Shown piece by piece: positions 7,294 to 18,009 of a DNA stretch of 49,644 nucleotides. The DNA is from Campylobacterota bacterium. GTDB lineage: Bacteria > Babelota > Babeliae > Babelales > Chromulinivoraceae. The DNA is taken from the NCBI GenBank assembly GCA_002721975.1, contig PBME01000006.1:63519-113162 (forward strand), written 5' to 3'. How positions within the stretch are numbered: position 1 is the first letter of the stretch; each line of letters opens with the position of its first letter. The translations under genes were made by a program, and so were the position numbers. A model generated the notes under the pieces. That model saw only the letters and a program-made list of their open reading frames with translations, was not told the DNA's origin and searched no databases.

Positions 7294-9816
7294 ATGGATT
7301 CGATAAAAATTATCGGAGCGCGAGAGCATAATCTTAAAAACATTTCAGTCGAGTTTCCGAAAAACAAATTAGTTGTTATAACTGGTCCTTCTGGATCAGG
7401 TAAAAGTTCCTTAGCTTTAGATATTTTGTACGTAGAAGGTAAGCGTCGCTACATGGAATCATTGTCAGCATATGCACGACAGTTCTTAGGCATCGCAAAA
7501 AAACCTGATTTTGATCGTATTGAAGGGCTATGTCCATCTATTGCTATTGAACAAAAAACAGTTGGTCATAACCCACGATCAACCGTTGGAACTATTACAG
7601 AAGTGTATGATTATTTCAGAATTTTATATGCACGTATCGGTATTCCACATTGTTTTTTATGCTCATCAGAGATTAAAGCATATAGCTCAAGTCAGATAGC
7701 GCAACATGTGATCACTGGGATGCAAGGTAAAACAGTGACAATTGCTGCACCAATTGCAAAGCAAAAAAAAGGTGAATTTAAACAAGAGCTTGTTGATTTG
7801 ATGGCAAAAGGTTTTTACCGTTTTGTTATTGATGGAGCAATGCATAAATTTGAACATGTTTCAGAAGTTGAACAACTTGGTTTAAAAAAAACATATAAAC
7901 ATGATATAGATGTTTTGCTAGATCGTATTACGATTGATCAAGAGTCTGATACATTAGCTCGTGTACAAGAGTCAGTACAAAAAAGTTTTGATGTTGCAGA
8001 TAACCTTTGCAAAATTGAGGTAGATGGTACTTCAACATTATATTCATCGAAACGTATGTGTCTTGATTGTCAGGTTGCATTTCCTGAACTTGAACCACGT
8101 TTTTTCTCTTTTAATTCGCCGATTGGTGCATGTCCTGAATGTGATGGTCTTGGTGTTTTACATGAAGATGATGATGATGGTTATTATCTGTATATGGGTA
8201 GACAAGTAAAAGAGTGTCCTCAGTGTCATGGTCAACGTTTGTCAAAGCAAGCTTTATCCGTAAAAATTGGTAATAAAAATATTTATGAATTATGTGACCT
8301 GCCGATTGATGAGTCACTACAGTTTTTGCAAAATATTACGTTAACAGATTTTGAAAAAGAAATTGCAGAAAGCGTATTAAAAGAAACAACAAGTAGGTTG
8401 CAATTTTTAGTTAATGTTGGATTAGCGTATCTTTCGCTTAATCGTACAGCGCGTACATTGTCAGGTGGAGAAGGGCAGCGTATTCGTTTGGCAAAGCAAG
8501 TTGGTTGTGCATTAAGTGGTGTGTTATATGTATTGGATGAACCAAGTATCGGTCTTCACCAGCGTGATAACGATCGTTTAATTGAAACATTGCAATCGCT
8601 CAAAGACTTAGGTAATACCGTTATTGTTGTTGAGCACGACGAAGATACAATGCGTGTAGCAGATTATCTTATTGATATGGGTCCTGCAGCTGGTATTAAT
8701 GGTGGACAAGTAACTGCAGCAGGTACTCCTGACCAAGTAGCAAAAAATAATAATTCTTTAACTGGTAAGTATTTAAGCGGGAAGCTTAAAATCGCTGTTC
8801 CTGAACGTCTTCGTACAACAGATAAATTTTTAACTTTGAAGCATGCTAATAAAAATAATTTACAAGATCTTACGATTACATTTCCACTACATGTGTTGTG
8901 TGCGATATCAGGGGTTTCAGGTTCTGGTAAAAGCTCATTGATATTTGAAGAGCTGGTACCAACTGTGCATAAAGAGTTAGCGTCACAGCAAAAATGGAAA
9001 TTGTCAGATAAAAATAAAATCGAAGGTATTGAGCATATCGAAAACATGGTACAAATTGACCAGTCTCCTATTGGTCGTACCTCTCGATCAAATCCTGCAA
9101 CGTATATTGGTATTTTTAATCCTATACGTGAATTGTTTGCAAGTTTACCTGAGAGTAAAGCTCGCGGTTATGCAGCAGGGCAGTTTAGCTTTAATGTATC
9201 GAAAGGTCGTTGTTACAAGTGTAGCGGTGAAGGTATTATTAAAGTAGCGATGCACTTTTTACCAGATGTTATTATGACATGTAAGGTATGTAAGGGTAAG
9301 CGATACAGTCAAGAAACGTTGCAAATCTTATATAAGAAAAAAAATATTGCTGACATTCTAGATATGACTGCTTTCGAAGCGTTAGAGTTCTTTAAAGCAC
9401 ATGCTGCGATTGCAAAGCGTTTGCAGCTACTGTGTGATGTTGGTCTTGATTATGTGAAGCTTGGTCAACCAGCAACAACTTTATCTGGTGGTGAAGCACA
9501 ACGTATTAAATTGGTCAATGAGTTAGCAAAGCGTGGCAAAAATACCTTGTATATCCTCGATGAGCCAACTACTGGGCTGCACACTCATGATATAGCAAAG
9601 CTATTAATGGTACTTAATCGTTTAATCAATAAAGGTAATTCTGTCATTGTTATTGAGCATAACTTAGATGTGCTTAAAACATCTGATTACATTATTGATT
9701 TAGGACCAGAAGGCGGCAGTGGTGGTGGCTTAATTGTTGCACAGGGTACTCCAGAGCAAGTCGCTCGAGCAAAAGGTAGCTTTACAGGGAAATATCTTAA
9801 AAAGATATTGCAATAA
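7294..9816 (+). CDS. uvrA: Excinuclease ABC subunit A, internally shortened
   Basis: UvrA recognises DNA damage and loads UvrB in nucleotide excision repair. Two ABC ATPase halves are present. The first has Walker [10 protein letters not shown] (about 31-39), the signature [14 protein letters not shown] and Walker [12 protein letters not shown]. The second has [23 protein letters not shown] and [12 protein letters not shown]. Zinc modules are visible as CLDC/CPEC in the first half and CYKC/CKVC in the second. The UvrB-binding region between the first ATPase segment and the first zinc module is present. At 840 residues it is about 100 shorter than the usual 940. The loss lies between CPEC (about 280-283) and CPQC (about 308-311), where other UvrA proteins carry roughly 100 more residues. 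Flanking motifs are intact, so a working but trimmed protein is likely. It is a single gene. Confidence 0.95.
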   Translation: MDSIKIIGAREHNLKNISVEFPKNKLVVITGPSGSGKSSLALDILYVEGKRRYMESLSAYARQFLGIAKKPDFDRIEGLCPSIAIEQKTVGHNPRSTVGTITEVYDYFRILYARIGIPHCFLCSSEIKAYSSSQIAQHVITGMQGKTVTIAAPIAKQKKGEFKQELVDLMAKGFYRFVIDGAMHKFEHVSEVEQLGLKKTYKHDIDVLLDRITIDQESDTLARVQESVQKSFDVADNLCKIEVDGTSTLYSSKRMCLDCQVAFPELEPRFFSFNSPIGACPECDGLGVLHEDDDDGYYLYMGRQVKECPQCHGQRLSKQALSVKIGNKNIYELCDLPIDESLQFLQNITLTDFEKEIAESVLKETTSRLQFLVNVGLAYLSLNRTARTLSGGEGQRIRLAKQVGCALSGVLYVLDEPSIGLHQRDNDRLIETLQSLKDLGNTVIVVEHDEDTMRVADYLIDMGPAAGINGGQVTAAGTPDQVAKNNNSLTGKYLSGKLKIAVPERLRTTDKFLTLKHANKNNLQDLTITFPLHVLCAISGVSGSGKSSLIFEELVPTVHKELASQQKWKLSDKNKIEGIEHIENMVQIDQSPIGRTSRSNPATYIGIFNPIRELFASLPESKARGYAAGQFSFNVSKGRCYKCSGEGIIKVAMHFLPDVIMTCKVCKGKRYSQETLQILYKKKNIADILDMTAFEALEFFKAHAAIAKRLQLLCDVGLDYVKLGQPATTLSGGEAQRIKLVNELAKRGKNTLYILDEPTTGLHTHDIAKLLMVLNRLINKGNSVIVIEHNLDVLKTSDYIIDLGPEGGSGGGLIVAQGTPEQVARAKGSFTGKYLKKILQ

Positions 9817-9827
9817 AATTGTTTAAC

Positions 9828-10109
9828 TTATTTAGAACCAAGAAATCTAGCTTTGTCTTGTTCGTTGATAGGATATCCTGCTCTAATCAGGTTACGAACG
9901 TCAGAGACATTATCTTGAGCGGCCTCGACGTGTAATGGGTAGAGGTCTTCATAGCTTTCTTCTTCGTCAAACTCTTCTTCATCAGAGCTTGAGTCTGTTC
10001 CGTCTGAGTTTAATTGGGTAGAAGGGTCATCAGTATAACTTTTTTCGAGTGGGGTAAGATGGTGAGATGTATGCAGCATAATAAGCAATGTGAACAGTTT
10101 GTGATTCAT
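9828..10109 (-). CDS. Small exported acidic protein with one ankyrin-like repeat
   Basis: A 93-residue product with a short signal-like N-terminus (KLFTLLIMLHTSHHL), a very acidic Ser/Asp/Glu stretch (about 38-56), then one ankyrin-like unit, LHVEAAQDNVSDVRNLIRAG, before the end. A single repeat is too little for a stable ankyrin fold, so this may be the remnant of a longer ankyrin gene or a protein that pairs with others. AAGGA stands about 8 bases before ATG 10109. It converges on uvrA with an 11-base gap. Confidence 0.6.
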   Translation of the reverse strand: MNHKLFTLLIMLHTSHHLTPLEKSYTDDPSTQLNSDGTDSSSDEEEFDEEESYEDLYPLHVEAAQDNVSDVRNLIRAGYPINEQDKARFLGSK

Positions 10110-10220
10110 ACAATATCCTTATAGAGTAACAGGCTATTTTTTGACGCATATATTATTTTGTCATAAGGATTGTTCGTTTAGTTATACTTACTATGAAAGT
10201 ATGTCAAAAAGTCCAGCAAA

Positions 10221-10249
10221 TTGCTAAAAAATCGTTTTTTTGCTATCTT
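10221..10249 (+). promoter_or_regulatory. Promoter of exported protein gene at 10300
   Basis: TTGCTA (10221-10226) and TATCTT (10244-10249) are separated by 17 bases. The start codon follows about 50 bases downstream, after an AGGA ribosome site. Confidence 0.5.
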
Positions 10250-10299
10250 AATACAAAATGTAGGTGCTTACTATTTTTATATATTTAGGATTTTTATAT

Positions 10300-11562
10300 A
10301 TGTCTCATTTTTTCAATAAATTGATTATTGCGATATTCTTCGTCAGTTGTAATCAAATTGCATTATCTAGTCATGTTGTCAAATTGTCTCGAGTAGAGAA
10401 TCCGACACAGGCCCAAATCAAACAAGAGCAAGTAAAGCATAAACAAAGAGAATTCAAGCGAACATGCATTAAATATGGTTATATGACAGCAGGATTAGCA
10501 TCATTTTATCTTATGTGTCGATTAACTAACTTTGTAAAGCATCGTGAAGATTATGAAAGAATCATGGAAATGCGTGTTAATCATATCGAAGGTGATATGG
10601 AATTTAAGGCAAAAAGATTCTTTTTAGATTGGTTGCAGCATAAGCCAGAAGTGAAAAAAGAACTAACGAATAATCAAAGTTTGTTAAATCCTATTTATCT
10701 TATGAAAGAAACAGCTTCATCAACATCGCAAGCATTGCGTAGCAGTGTTAAGGTCGTTAAAGACGGTGTTGTTGGGATTGCTAAAAATTTAATAGAATTA
10801 AGTCCTAGTTTTATAGCAAGTCTTGTTGTGACCGCTACATATGAAAAATTAAAAGATGTTTGGACGAATGTCACAACACCAGAATCTGTTTCATGGTATA
10901 TTCGTGAACATACACAAGTGTGGGACCTTTTAGTCGATATTAAGTCAGGTAGCGTTCACTATGATCTGCATTCAGCATTATTGTCAGCAGATCATTTACA
11001 CGGACAAGCAAGTAGTCATTTGAAAGATTATATTGCAAACTTAACTCGTTGTGTAAAAGATCGTCAGCAGGATGAAATGATACACGATGGATTTTTTGAG
11101 TTTCAGTGTGAAGATCTCAGACAAAAATATACAAAAAAGGGTAACGAAGTAGAAGTTTTGCAAAATTATGCTGCTCCAGTTATGGCAAAGCGTCAACGTA
11201 ACATTGATCAAGTAGATTTATTTCAACAAGATATAATTGGTAAACAAGATATTGGCATAATGTGTAATTTGTTAGCTCAACAAGTACAACAAGTGGCATC
11301 TTTTGCTTTGGTACATTTGCAAAATAATGCAAATTCCTTGTCAGGACATAGTAGAAGTCGCGGCATGGCTAAAATAGAGCAATTAATAGATCTGACAAAT
11401 CAATATTTACAGACTATGGAAGAGTTATTAGCTATGTCATCTCAAGAATTAGAAGCTGCAAGTCAATCTAACAAAGGTATGTTTACTGTGACATATGAGT
11501 TTGAAAAAATATTCCGTGAATACGTCAATGGAATTCATCGTTATTGTAAATTGATTTCATAA
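10300..11562 (+). CDS. Unknown exported protein with internal membrane helix
   Basis: I start this gene at ATG 10300, which has AGGA 9 bases upstream and opens a good signal peptide (FFNKLIIAIFFVSCNQIALS). A GTG at 10264 is open but has no ribosome site. The 420-residue product has a second short hydrophobic stretch (GYMTAGLASFYLMCRL, about 55-70) followed by a long, mostly helical, charged region with probable coiled coil. No domain is recognised. The order of signal peptide, basic segment, membrane helix and helical tail recurs in the products at 18010 and 33435. It ends at a hairpin terminator. Confidence 0.78.
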   Translation: MSHFFNKLIIAIFFVSCNQIALSSHVVKLSRVENPTQAQIKQEQVKHKQREFKRTCIKYGYMTAGLASFYLMCRLTNFVKHREDYERIMEMRVNHIEGDMEFKAKRFFLDWLQHKPEVKKELTNNQSLLNPIYLMKETASSTSQALRSSVKVVKDGVVGIAKNLIELSPSFIASLVVTATYEKLKDVWTNVTTPESVSWYIREHTQVWDLLVDIKSGSVHYDLHSALLSADHLHGQASSHLKDYIANLTRCVKDRQQDEMIHDGFFEFQCEDLRQKYTKKGNEVEVLQNYAAPVMAKRQRNIDQVDLFQQDIIGKQDIGIMCNLLAQQVQQVASFALVHLQNNANSLSGHSRSRGMAKIEQLIDLTNQYLQTMEELLAMSSQELEAASQSNKGMFTVTYEFEKIFREYVNGIHRYCKLIS

Positions 11563-11592
11563 TTATTTATTATTGCATCTTGTATAAAATTG

Positions 11593-11624
11593 TAGCTACC
11601 AATCTTGTGTAAAGTTGGTAGCTA
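11593..11624 (+). terminator. Rho-independent terminator
   Basis: Arms TAGCTACCAA (11593-11602) and TTGGTAGCTA (11615-11624) with a 12-base loop, followed by TTTCCTTTT. It separates the exported-protein gene from the ankyrin operon. Confidence 0.8.
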
Positions 11625-11685
11625 TTTCCTTTTGTTGCAAAATAGTATTGAGAGTATCTATGATTATTAAAAAAGGAGATAAATA

Positions 11686-13638
11686 ATGAAGTTATCAAGA
11701 GGATGTGTTGTCGTTTTTTTAGTATTGCAGATGTTGACATGTGTATGTTCTGCATCAAATCGAGAACAATATCTTAACAATAATAATATTCCAACTAATA
11801 GTTTTAGGTTTTCAGATATTACTTCTAGCTTGGGAGAGCAAGAAGCTGATCAAGTTTCTACAAATACAGAACAAGAACAAAAGTTTTTTGATAGTGTGTG
11901 GAAAAACAATATTACGTTAGCAACTAATTTGCTACAACAAGGTGTTAATCCTAATAGTAAAGACCCAAGTGGTTGGAGCCCTTTAGCCTTATCATGTTAT
12001 TATGGTTTTTATGATATGGTACAATTGTTATGTAGACACAATGCAGATAAACAAGAACTTGCAACAATTGTTTTGGCTAATTACGACAATTTGTTACTAC
12101 ATACAGCTCGTCAAGGTTATTTAGATATAGTACAGTGGCTGTTACAAGAGAACTTATGTAATAGTAATGATATTAACCTACAAACAGGTGAAACTCCGTT
12201 ATTGGTAGCGATTAATAGTAGGCATAACGCTATTGTTGAAATGTTGTTGCGATTACCTGGCATTGATGTAAATAAAGCAGCTTTCAATGGCACTACGCCT
12301 CTTGTGTTAGCTGTGATGTTGCATCAAATTTAAATAGTAAAGATGTTGTTACAGAATAAAAAGATATTGATTAATAAAGCTTCAAACACCTTTTCGCCTT
12401 TATATATAGCAACAGAGCGAGGATTTGCAGATATTGTACAATTATTGTTGGAATATAAAAATTCAGATAGCAAACGTATGGTTGATGTTAATAAACCTGC
12501 AAACGATGGAACAACTCCATTATATGTTGCAGTAGCGCAAGGATTTACAAAGATTGTACAATTATTGCTTGAGTATCAAGATTCAGATAATAAACGCATG
12601 GTCGATATTAATAGAATTAGACCCGATGGAGCAAGTCCATTATATATTGCATGCAAGGAAAACCGTTATCAAATAGTAGCATTATTATTACAACAGCCAG
12701 GAATATTAGTTAATGCATCATTGCAAGGTGGTTCAACCCCTTTAATTATTGCTTCGCTGAAAGGTTTTGTTCCTATTGTAAGATTATTGTTGGCTCATCC
12801 AGATATAGATATTAATCATGCAGTTTCTAACGGCATAACTGCTTTGTATAGTGCATGTGTTAATAATCATATAGCAGTGATTGAAGCATTGTTATCTGTA
12901 AAAGATGCGCAGGGTAACTATAAAGTAGATGTTAATAAAAGTTTTTTAGGTGAAACTCCTTTATATAGTGCTATTGATGATAATAGAGTTGAAATTGTTA
13001 AACTCTTATTGCGTGTTCCTGGAATAGATCTCAATAAAAAACCTAAAATGAGTTACTCTCCTTTATGTTTAGCAATATATAAAGGCTATGTCGAAATATC
13101 GAAATTATTGTTTTTTCATGGGGCAAGTGATTGTCAAATATTAGATATTGCATCTGAAGGTTTAAATTTTACATTGGTAGATTTTTTTGCACCTTATTAT
13201 AAAAAAGATTCAAAGTTAAAATTTGCTCACACAGCTTTAAAACCGTATGTAGCAATAGAGCCATACATACAGAACAAACAAAGCATCACTACTAAGTTTC
13301 TTGATGCTTATGAATTGTTTCGTATGGAACATAATCCAAATGATCTGCATAATTTGATATTTCCTATTAACAAAAAAGATGGTGTGTATCAATTTGCGTT
13401 ATATCCTGGTAATTCGCAACTTGCTTATAATCTTATTGTAGAAGAGCTATTAAAGTTATTTCAGAAAGATCGTATTAAATGGTTGTTGTTTTCATTAGTT
13501 GACACGAAAGCAGATAAACAATTTGCAATGCAATTATTAGCGACGTTAGATCTTGATAAGCAGGTACAAGATGAAAAAGCTGTACGTGTTTTGCAAAAAG
13601 CAGGTAAGGGTTACATGCAACGTAAGAATATAAGTTAG
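11686..13638 (+). pseudogene. Exported ankyrin-repeat protein interrupted by one in-frame TAA
   Basis: One reading frame runs from ATG 11686 (ribosome site AAAAGGAG) to the stop at 13636-13638, broken only by TAA at 12331-12333. The first part (215 residues) has a signal peptide (VVVFLVLQMLTCVCSA) and several ankyrin repeats. The second part, in the same frame, carries about seven more and a 130-residue C-terminal region without repeats. The stop falls inside a repeat: TPLVLAVMLHQI-stop-IVKMLL fits the TPLHLA..GH..IVKLLL consensus if one residue fills the stop position. A point mutation from a sense codon (AAA, CAA or GAA) is the simplest reading, with readthrough possible. An ATG at 12343 could restart translation but has a weak ribosome site and no signal peptide. 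A 39-base gap leads to the ankyrin-RING gene. Confidence 0.85.
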
Positions 13639-13677
13639 CCAAAAACTGTTTAATATTGTTATGAAAGGAGTGTCTAA

Positions 13678-15222
13678 ATGAGATTAGTTTTATTGTTTTT
13701 TTTATCTTTGTTTTGTTGTTATGTGCAAACTGCAGAAAAAAGGATTATTAAAAAAAAGATATATAAAAATAAAATTCAAAATATGTTACATCAATCTGCA
13801 GATGTTATGCGTACACATCTACAGAATCATGATGTTTCAGATTACTTACAGATAGTTGTACAAAATAATAATAGTGATGCTTTAGAAGATTTGATAGCAG
13901 ATAACAAGTTGCGCTATGCTAGCGTTGAAAGTATTAGTTATGCGATATTGCATGCTCTTGAGTATAAATATGAAAGAATTGCTGATTTGTTAATTTCTGG
14001 TAGTGAGTTTGATCGTATGTCGTTAGATGATCAGATTAATGCTTTGAATATTGCTTGTTCTAAAAATATTATTGGAGTGATTCCATATTTATTGTTTAAA
14101 AAAAGATTAAATCCTAATACTCTGTCGTCAATAGATGGTTATAATGCTTTGCATCATGCTGTATATAATCAACATGTAAATATTGTTAGATTACTTTTGA
14201 ATACAAACATGATAGATGTTAATAAACTTACAAATAATAGTTGTTCTGCTTTGTATCTTGCATCTTACAGAGGTAACGTTGAGATAGTAAAGTTACTTTT
14301 GGATATGCCTGGAATTAATATTAATCAAGCTTATCTTCAGCTGCATACTCCTTTGTGTGCTGCTTGCGTGAAAGGGCATGAAGCAGTAGTAAAAATCTTA
14401 TTGGATTATGGTGCTAATACCCGTGTAGGATGTCAGAATGAAACGTTGATGAACATAGCAAAGCAAAATAACTTTCATCAGATAGTTATGCTATTGAAAC
14501 CTTATTTTGCTTTAAAAGAAACGATTCTTTTAAGAAACTTAGGTGTCACAGATCGAGATAGAATTATTATTGATGCTTATGATGAATGGTGTCAGATACG
14601 TTCTGCTTTTTTATATGATATTGTATTTTATAATTATATGAAATATATCGAACAATTAAGATTATTACATGCAGAAATTGACCAAGGAGTCATACTGCTA
14701 CGACGATTTGAAATAGAGCGTCAGTTAACTCGTCTACGACAAAAAACTTTAACTTTGGCTTATCTGTATAACGTTGAAATTGGTGATGCATTTGATCCTG
14801 ACAGTATTCAAAAGGCTTTTCAACGCGATGCTCCCTCTTTACACGTTATAATTAATAGGTTATTACGTATTTTTCAAAGTCATAGTATCGAATCATTATT
14901 AAAAGCTTTAACAATACATCATACGAATCAAGATCTTGTATCTGGTTATATTACGTATATGCATACTTTTTTACAATCAATTCAAACAAACATAGCAAAA
15001 AATAAAAAGTTTCATAGTTATGAAATTACTGATGGTTCTGTTTGTCCTGTATGTCTTGCATCTATGAAAGATATTAATCCTTCTTTGTGGGCGACGTTAA
15101 ATTGTTGTAAAAACAAACAATTTATTTGTACTGATTGTTATGCAGAATGGACACGAAAAACAAATAATGCATGTCCTGTTTGTAAGGGAAATTCTTCTAT
15201 TAAGACGATATTTAATAAGTGA
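13678..15222 (+). CDS. Exported ankyrin-repeat protein with C-terminal RING-like domain
   Basis: The 514-residue product begins with a signal peptide (LVLLFFLSLFCCYVQTA). Ankyrin-like repeats occupy roughly 55-280, the clearest being DGYNALHHAVYNQHVNIVRL and the LYLASYRGNVEIVKLLL unit after it. A helical region follows, then a terminal Cys8 module: C456, C459, C476, C477, C484, C487, C499 and C502, with Trp491 in the usual RING place before CPVC. In eukaryotes RING domains recruit E2 enzymes for ubiquitin transfer, and ankyrin repeats bind the target. A secreted host-directed E3-like effector is therefore plausible, but it is inference. Position 4 of the RING pattern is Cys instead of His. 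AAAGGAG precedes the start, and the gene follows the interrupted ankyrin gene as its operon partner. Confidence 0.82.
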   Translation: MRLVLLFFLSLFCCYVQTAEKRIIKKKIYKNKIQNMLHQSADVMRTHLQNHDVSDYLQIVVQNNNSDALEDLIADNKLRYASVESISYAILHALEYKYERIADLLISGSEFDRMSLDDQINALNIACSKNIIGVIPYLLFKKRLNPNTLSSIDGYNALHHAVYNQHVNIVRLLLNTNMIDVNKLTNNSCSALYLASYRGNVEIVKLLLDMPGININQAYLQLHTPLCAACVKGHEAVVKILLDYGANTRVGCQNETLMNIAKQNNFHQIVMLLKPYFALKETILLRNLGVTDRDRIIIDAYDEWCQIRSAFLYDIVFYNYMKYIEQLRLLHAEIDQGVILLRRFEIERQLTRLRQKTLTLAYLYNVEIGDAFDPDSIQKAFQRDAPSLHVIINRLLRIFQSHSIESLLKALTIHHTNQDLVSGYITYMHTFLQSIQTNIAKNKKFHSYEITDGSVCPVCLASMKDINPSLWATLNCCKNKQFICTDCYAEWTRKTNNACPVCKGNSSIKTIFNK

Positions 15223-15337
15223 TGTTTCATGATATGTGCATAAATTTTGGCAAATGTTGATAGGTTTAGTATAGTAATAAAGTACATGTTATTATGTATT
15301 TTCTTGATGTAACTTTTTGCCAAATAAAAAGGTAATA

Positions 15338-17911
15338 ATGGATTTTAGCAACATATCTGGATTGACACCATTAATGAAACAATATGTTGCAACGAAACAA
15401 GAATATTCTGATTCGTTGTTATTGTTTCAGGTAGGCGATTTTTATGAATTATTTTTTGATGACGCAAAAAAAGTATCTGAATATCTTGGAATCACTTTAA
15501 CTAAGCGCGGTGAAATTGCTGGAAAACCTATTCCACTATGTGGGTTTCCTGTACATGCAATTGAACATTATATTCCAAAGTTAGTAAAAGGTGGATTTAA
15601 AGTTGCATTGTGTGATCAACTTGAGCCTGCTACCACTGGTAAAATGGTTGCTCGAGGTGTTACGAATGTTTTGACACCTGGTACATTAACATCTGAAAAT
15701 TTGTTAGATGCAAAATCTAATTCATATTTGTTTTCATTTTTTCCTACTAAATCTGGCTATGGATTATTATTTTCTGAGTTACTCACTTCTCAGTTGCATG
15801 CAACGGTACTGCCGTACGGTGCATCTCGTCAACTCGAAACAGAGTTATATCGGTTTTTACCTGACGAAATATTAATGCTTGCAGGTCGCGGTATGGGTGA
15901 GTATGCAAAATTTTTTAAACAGCGTGGATTTTATACCACACAGCATACAGCTGAATTTGATGAAGCATTATTGGATCAAGAAAAATCATGGATTATGCAA
16001 CAGTTTGATACACAGTCAGCTCAATCTGTAATGCAAGATACATCAATATTATGTGCTACCATTTTATGGAAACAATATTTAGAAAAAAATCAACAAGCTG
16101 CATTACAAGAATTTAAAACCATTTCATGGTATAAACCAGAATCATTTTTAATGCTAGATGGTGCAACACAAAAAAATTTAGATATAGTAAAAAATAGTTT
16201 TGATGGTTCTCGATCACACACATTATTTTCATTTGTAGACAAAGCGGTAACCTCGATGGGTTCTCGTATGATTAAACGCTGGCTTTTAGCACCGTTAGTC
16301 GAACAAAATTTGATTGAACAACGTCAAAATGTTATTCAAGAATTGTTACAAAATCCTATTACATTTCAAACAATACAGAATTTATTATCTCGATTTGGTG
16401 ATATGCAGCGTATTGTTGGTCGAATATCTTTAGATAAAGCATCTGTACAAGATTATGTTAATTTAGCAACATTATTACAAGTATTACCAGAATTATTACA
16501 AGTATTACGTACATGTTCTTCTGAAATGTTACAAGCAATTGTTAATTCATTATCTGATTTTTCTGAATTAGAACAGTTATTATCATCAGCTTGTGATGAT
16601 GATATTGAATCAGATTATATTATTAAATCTGATTTTGATGCTGAGCTAGACCGCATGCGTGATTTAGTACAAAATAGTTCACAAAATATTTTAAAACTTG
16701 AACAACAAGAGCAACATCGTACCAGTATTTCTTCATTAAAAATTCGTCAAAATAATGTACATGGTTACTATATAGAAGTTACTAAGGCAAATGTTGCACA
16801 AGTGCCTCAGGATTATATTGAACAGCAGTCTTTAGTCAATCGTAAACGTTATGTTACTAAAGAATTACAAGCGTTACAGTTTGAGATAATGCAAGCTCGT
16901 ACAAATTTTGCAAAGCGAGAAAAAGATATTTTTATGCAAGTGAAGCAAAAAACACGTGAATATATTCATGATTTACGTCTTTCTGCTCAAGCAATTGCAA
17001 CATTAGATGCTCTTGTTGGTTTTGCACGTGTATCTTATGAGTATGGTTATATACGACCTTCGTTTAATCAGCAGGGTGATATTTGTATTCAAGATGGTAA
17101 GCATCCAATCATTTCAGCTTTGTCAGAGCAACAGTTTATTGCTAATGATACAACGTTAACTGATGAACAAAACTTGTGGATTGTGACAGGTCCAAATATG
17201 GGTGGTAAATCAACTTATTTACGTCAAGTTGCATTAATTTGTTTACTAGCACAGACAGGATGTTTTGTGCCAGCAAAGCAAGCAAGTTTACCGTTGCTAG
17301 ATCGTATTTTTACTCGGATTGGTGCAGGAGATCACTTAGCACAAGGTAAAAGTACGTTTTTAGTAGAGATGGAAGAGACAGCTCAAATTTGCTTGCAAGC
17401 TACCAATAAAAGTTTAGTTATTTTAGATGAAGTTGGTCGCGGGACCAGTACGTATGATGGTTTAGCGTTAGCGCAAGCTATAGTAGAGTATTTAGTACAG
17501 CAAGTACAAGCACGTTGTTTATTTGCAACTCATTATCATGAGCTAACATCATTACAAGATATGCATCCAGGAATTGTGAGTTATTATATGGATAGCAAAA
17601 AAACGAAATCAGGCATTGTATTTTTACATAAAATTGTACGAGGTGTTGCTGATGGAAGTTTTGGTATAGAAGTTGCAAAATTAGCACAATTGCCTTCTGC
17701 TGTTATTAAACGTGCGCAAGTAGTACTTAAAGAATTGCATGATGTGAAGCATGATAGCGTACCTAGTACGGTTGATACTATTGTAAATGTTGTTGATGAA
17801 TCAACTGATACCAAGATTATTGAAACATTACAGTCTTTAGATATTGATGCAATGACTCCTCGACAAGCACAGCAAGCATTATGGGATCTTAAAGATTTGC
17901 TAGAAGAGTGA
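15338..17911 (+). CDS. mutS: DNA mismatch repair ATPase MutS
   Basis: MutS binds mismatched or looped DNA and signals repair through MutL. Starting at ATG 15338, with AAGG 5 bases upstream, gives 857 residues, normal for MutS1; a TTG at 15317 is also open but less likely. The mismatch-reading motif Phe-x-Glu is in GDFYELF (F35, E37). The ATPase domain has Walker A GPNMGGKST (from about 618), Walker B LVILDEVGRGT, and the conserved ATHYHEL segment. A C-terminal helix-turn-helix dimer region follows. No mutL is nearby. The gene is monocistronic. Confidence 0.96.
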   Translation: MDFSNISGLTPLMKQYVATKQEYSDSLLLFQVGDFYELFFDDAKKVSEYLGITLTKRGEIAGKPIPLCGFPVHAIEHYIPKLVKGGFKVALCDQLEPATTGKMVARGVTNVLTPGTLTSENLLDAKSNSYLFSFFPTKSGYGLLFSELLTSQLHATVLPYGASRQLETELYRFLPDEILMLAGRGMGEYAKFFKQRGFYTTQHTAEFDEALLDQEKSWIMQQFDTQSAQSVMQDTSILCATILWKQYLEKNQQAALQEFKTISWYKPESFLMLDGATQKNLDIVKNSFDGSRSHTLFSFVDKAVTSMGSRMIKRWLLAPLVEQNLIEQRQNVIQELLQNPITFQTIQNLLSRFGDMQRIVGRISLDKASVQDYVNLATLLQVLPELLQVLRTCSSEMLQAIVNSLSDFSELEQLLSSACDDDIESDYIIKSDFDAELDRMRDLVQNSSQNILKLEQQEQHRTSISSLKIRQNNVHGYYIEVTKANVAQVPQDYIEQQSLVNRKRYVTKELQALQFEIMQARTNFAKREKDIFMQVKQKTREYIHDLRLSAQAIATLDALVGFARVSYEYGYIRPSFNQQGDICIQDGKHPIISALSEQQFIANDTTLTDEQNLWIVTGPNMGGKSTYLRQVALICLLAQTGCFVPAKQASLPLLDRIFTRIGAGDHLAQGKSTFLVEMEETAQICLQATNKSLVILDEVGRGTSTYDGLALAQAIVEYLVQQVQARCLFATHYHELTSLQDMHPGIVSYYMDSKKTKSGIVFLHKIVRGVADGSFGIEVAKLAQLPSAVIKRAQVVLKELHDVKHDSVPSTVDTIVNVVDESTDTKIIETLQSLDIDAMTPRQAQQALWDLKDLLEE

Positions 17912-18009
17912 TTTTTGCTTTTATATAGGCAAAACTTGCAAATCTTTTTGTATTTGTAATACTGATTTTATATAAAGAAAATTTATATAGGAGGTCTTCG
18001 GGGACATTT

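Noticed and set aside
10264-10299. Upstream GTG start for the gene at 10300
   Set aside because: No ribosome site, while ATG 10300 has AGGA at 9 bases.
7160-17940. Shared CTTTTATATAGG-like text before uvrA and after mutS
   Set aside because: AT-rich and short; one lies upstream and one downstream of a gene, so a common role is not supported.
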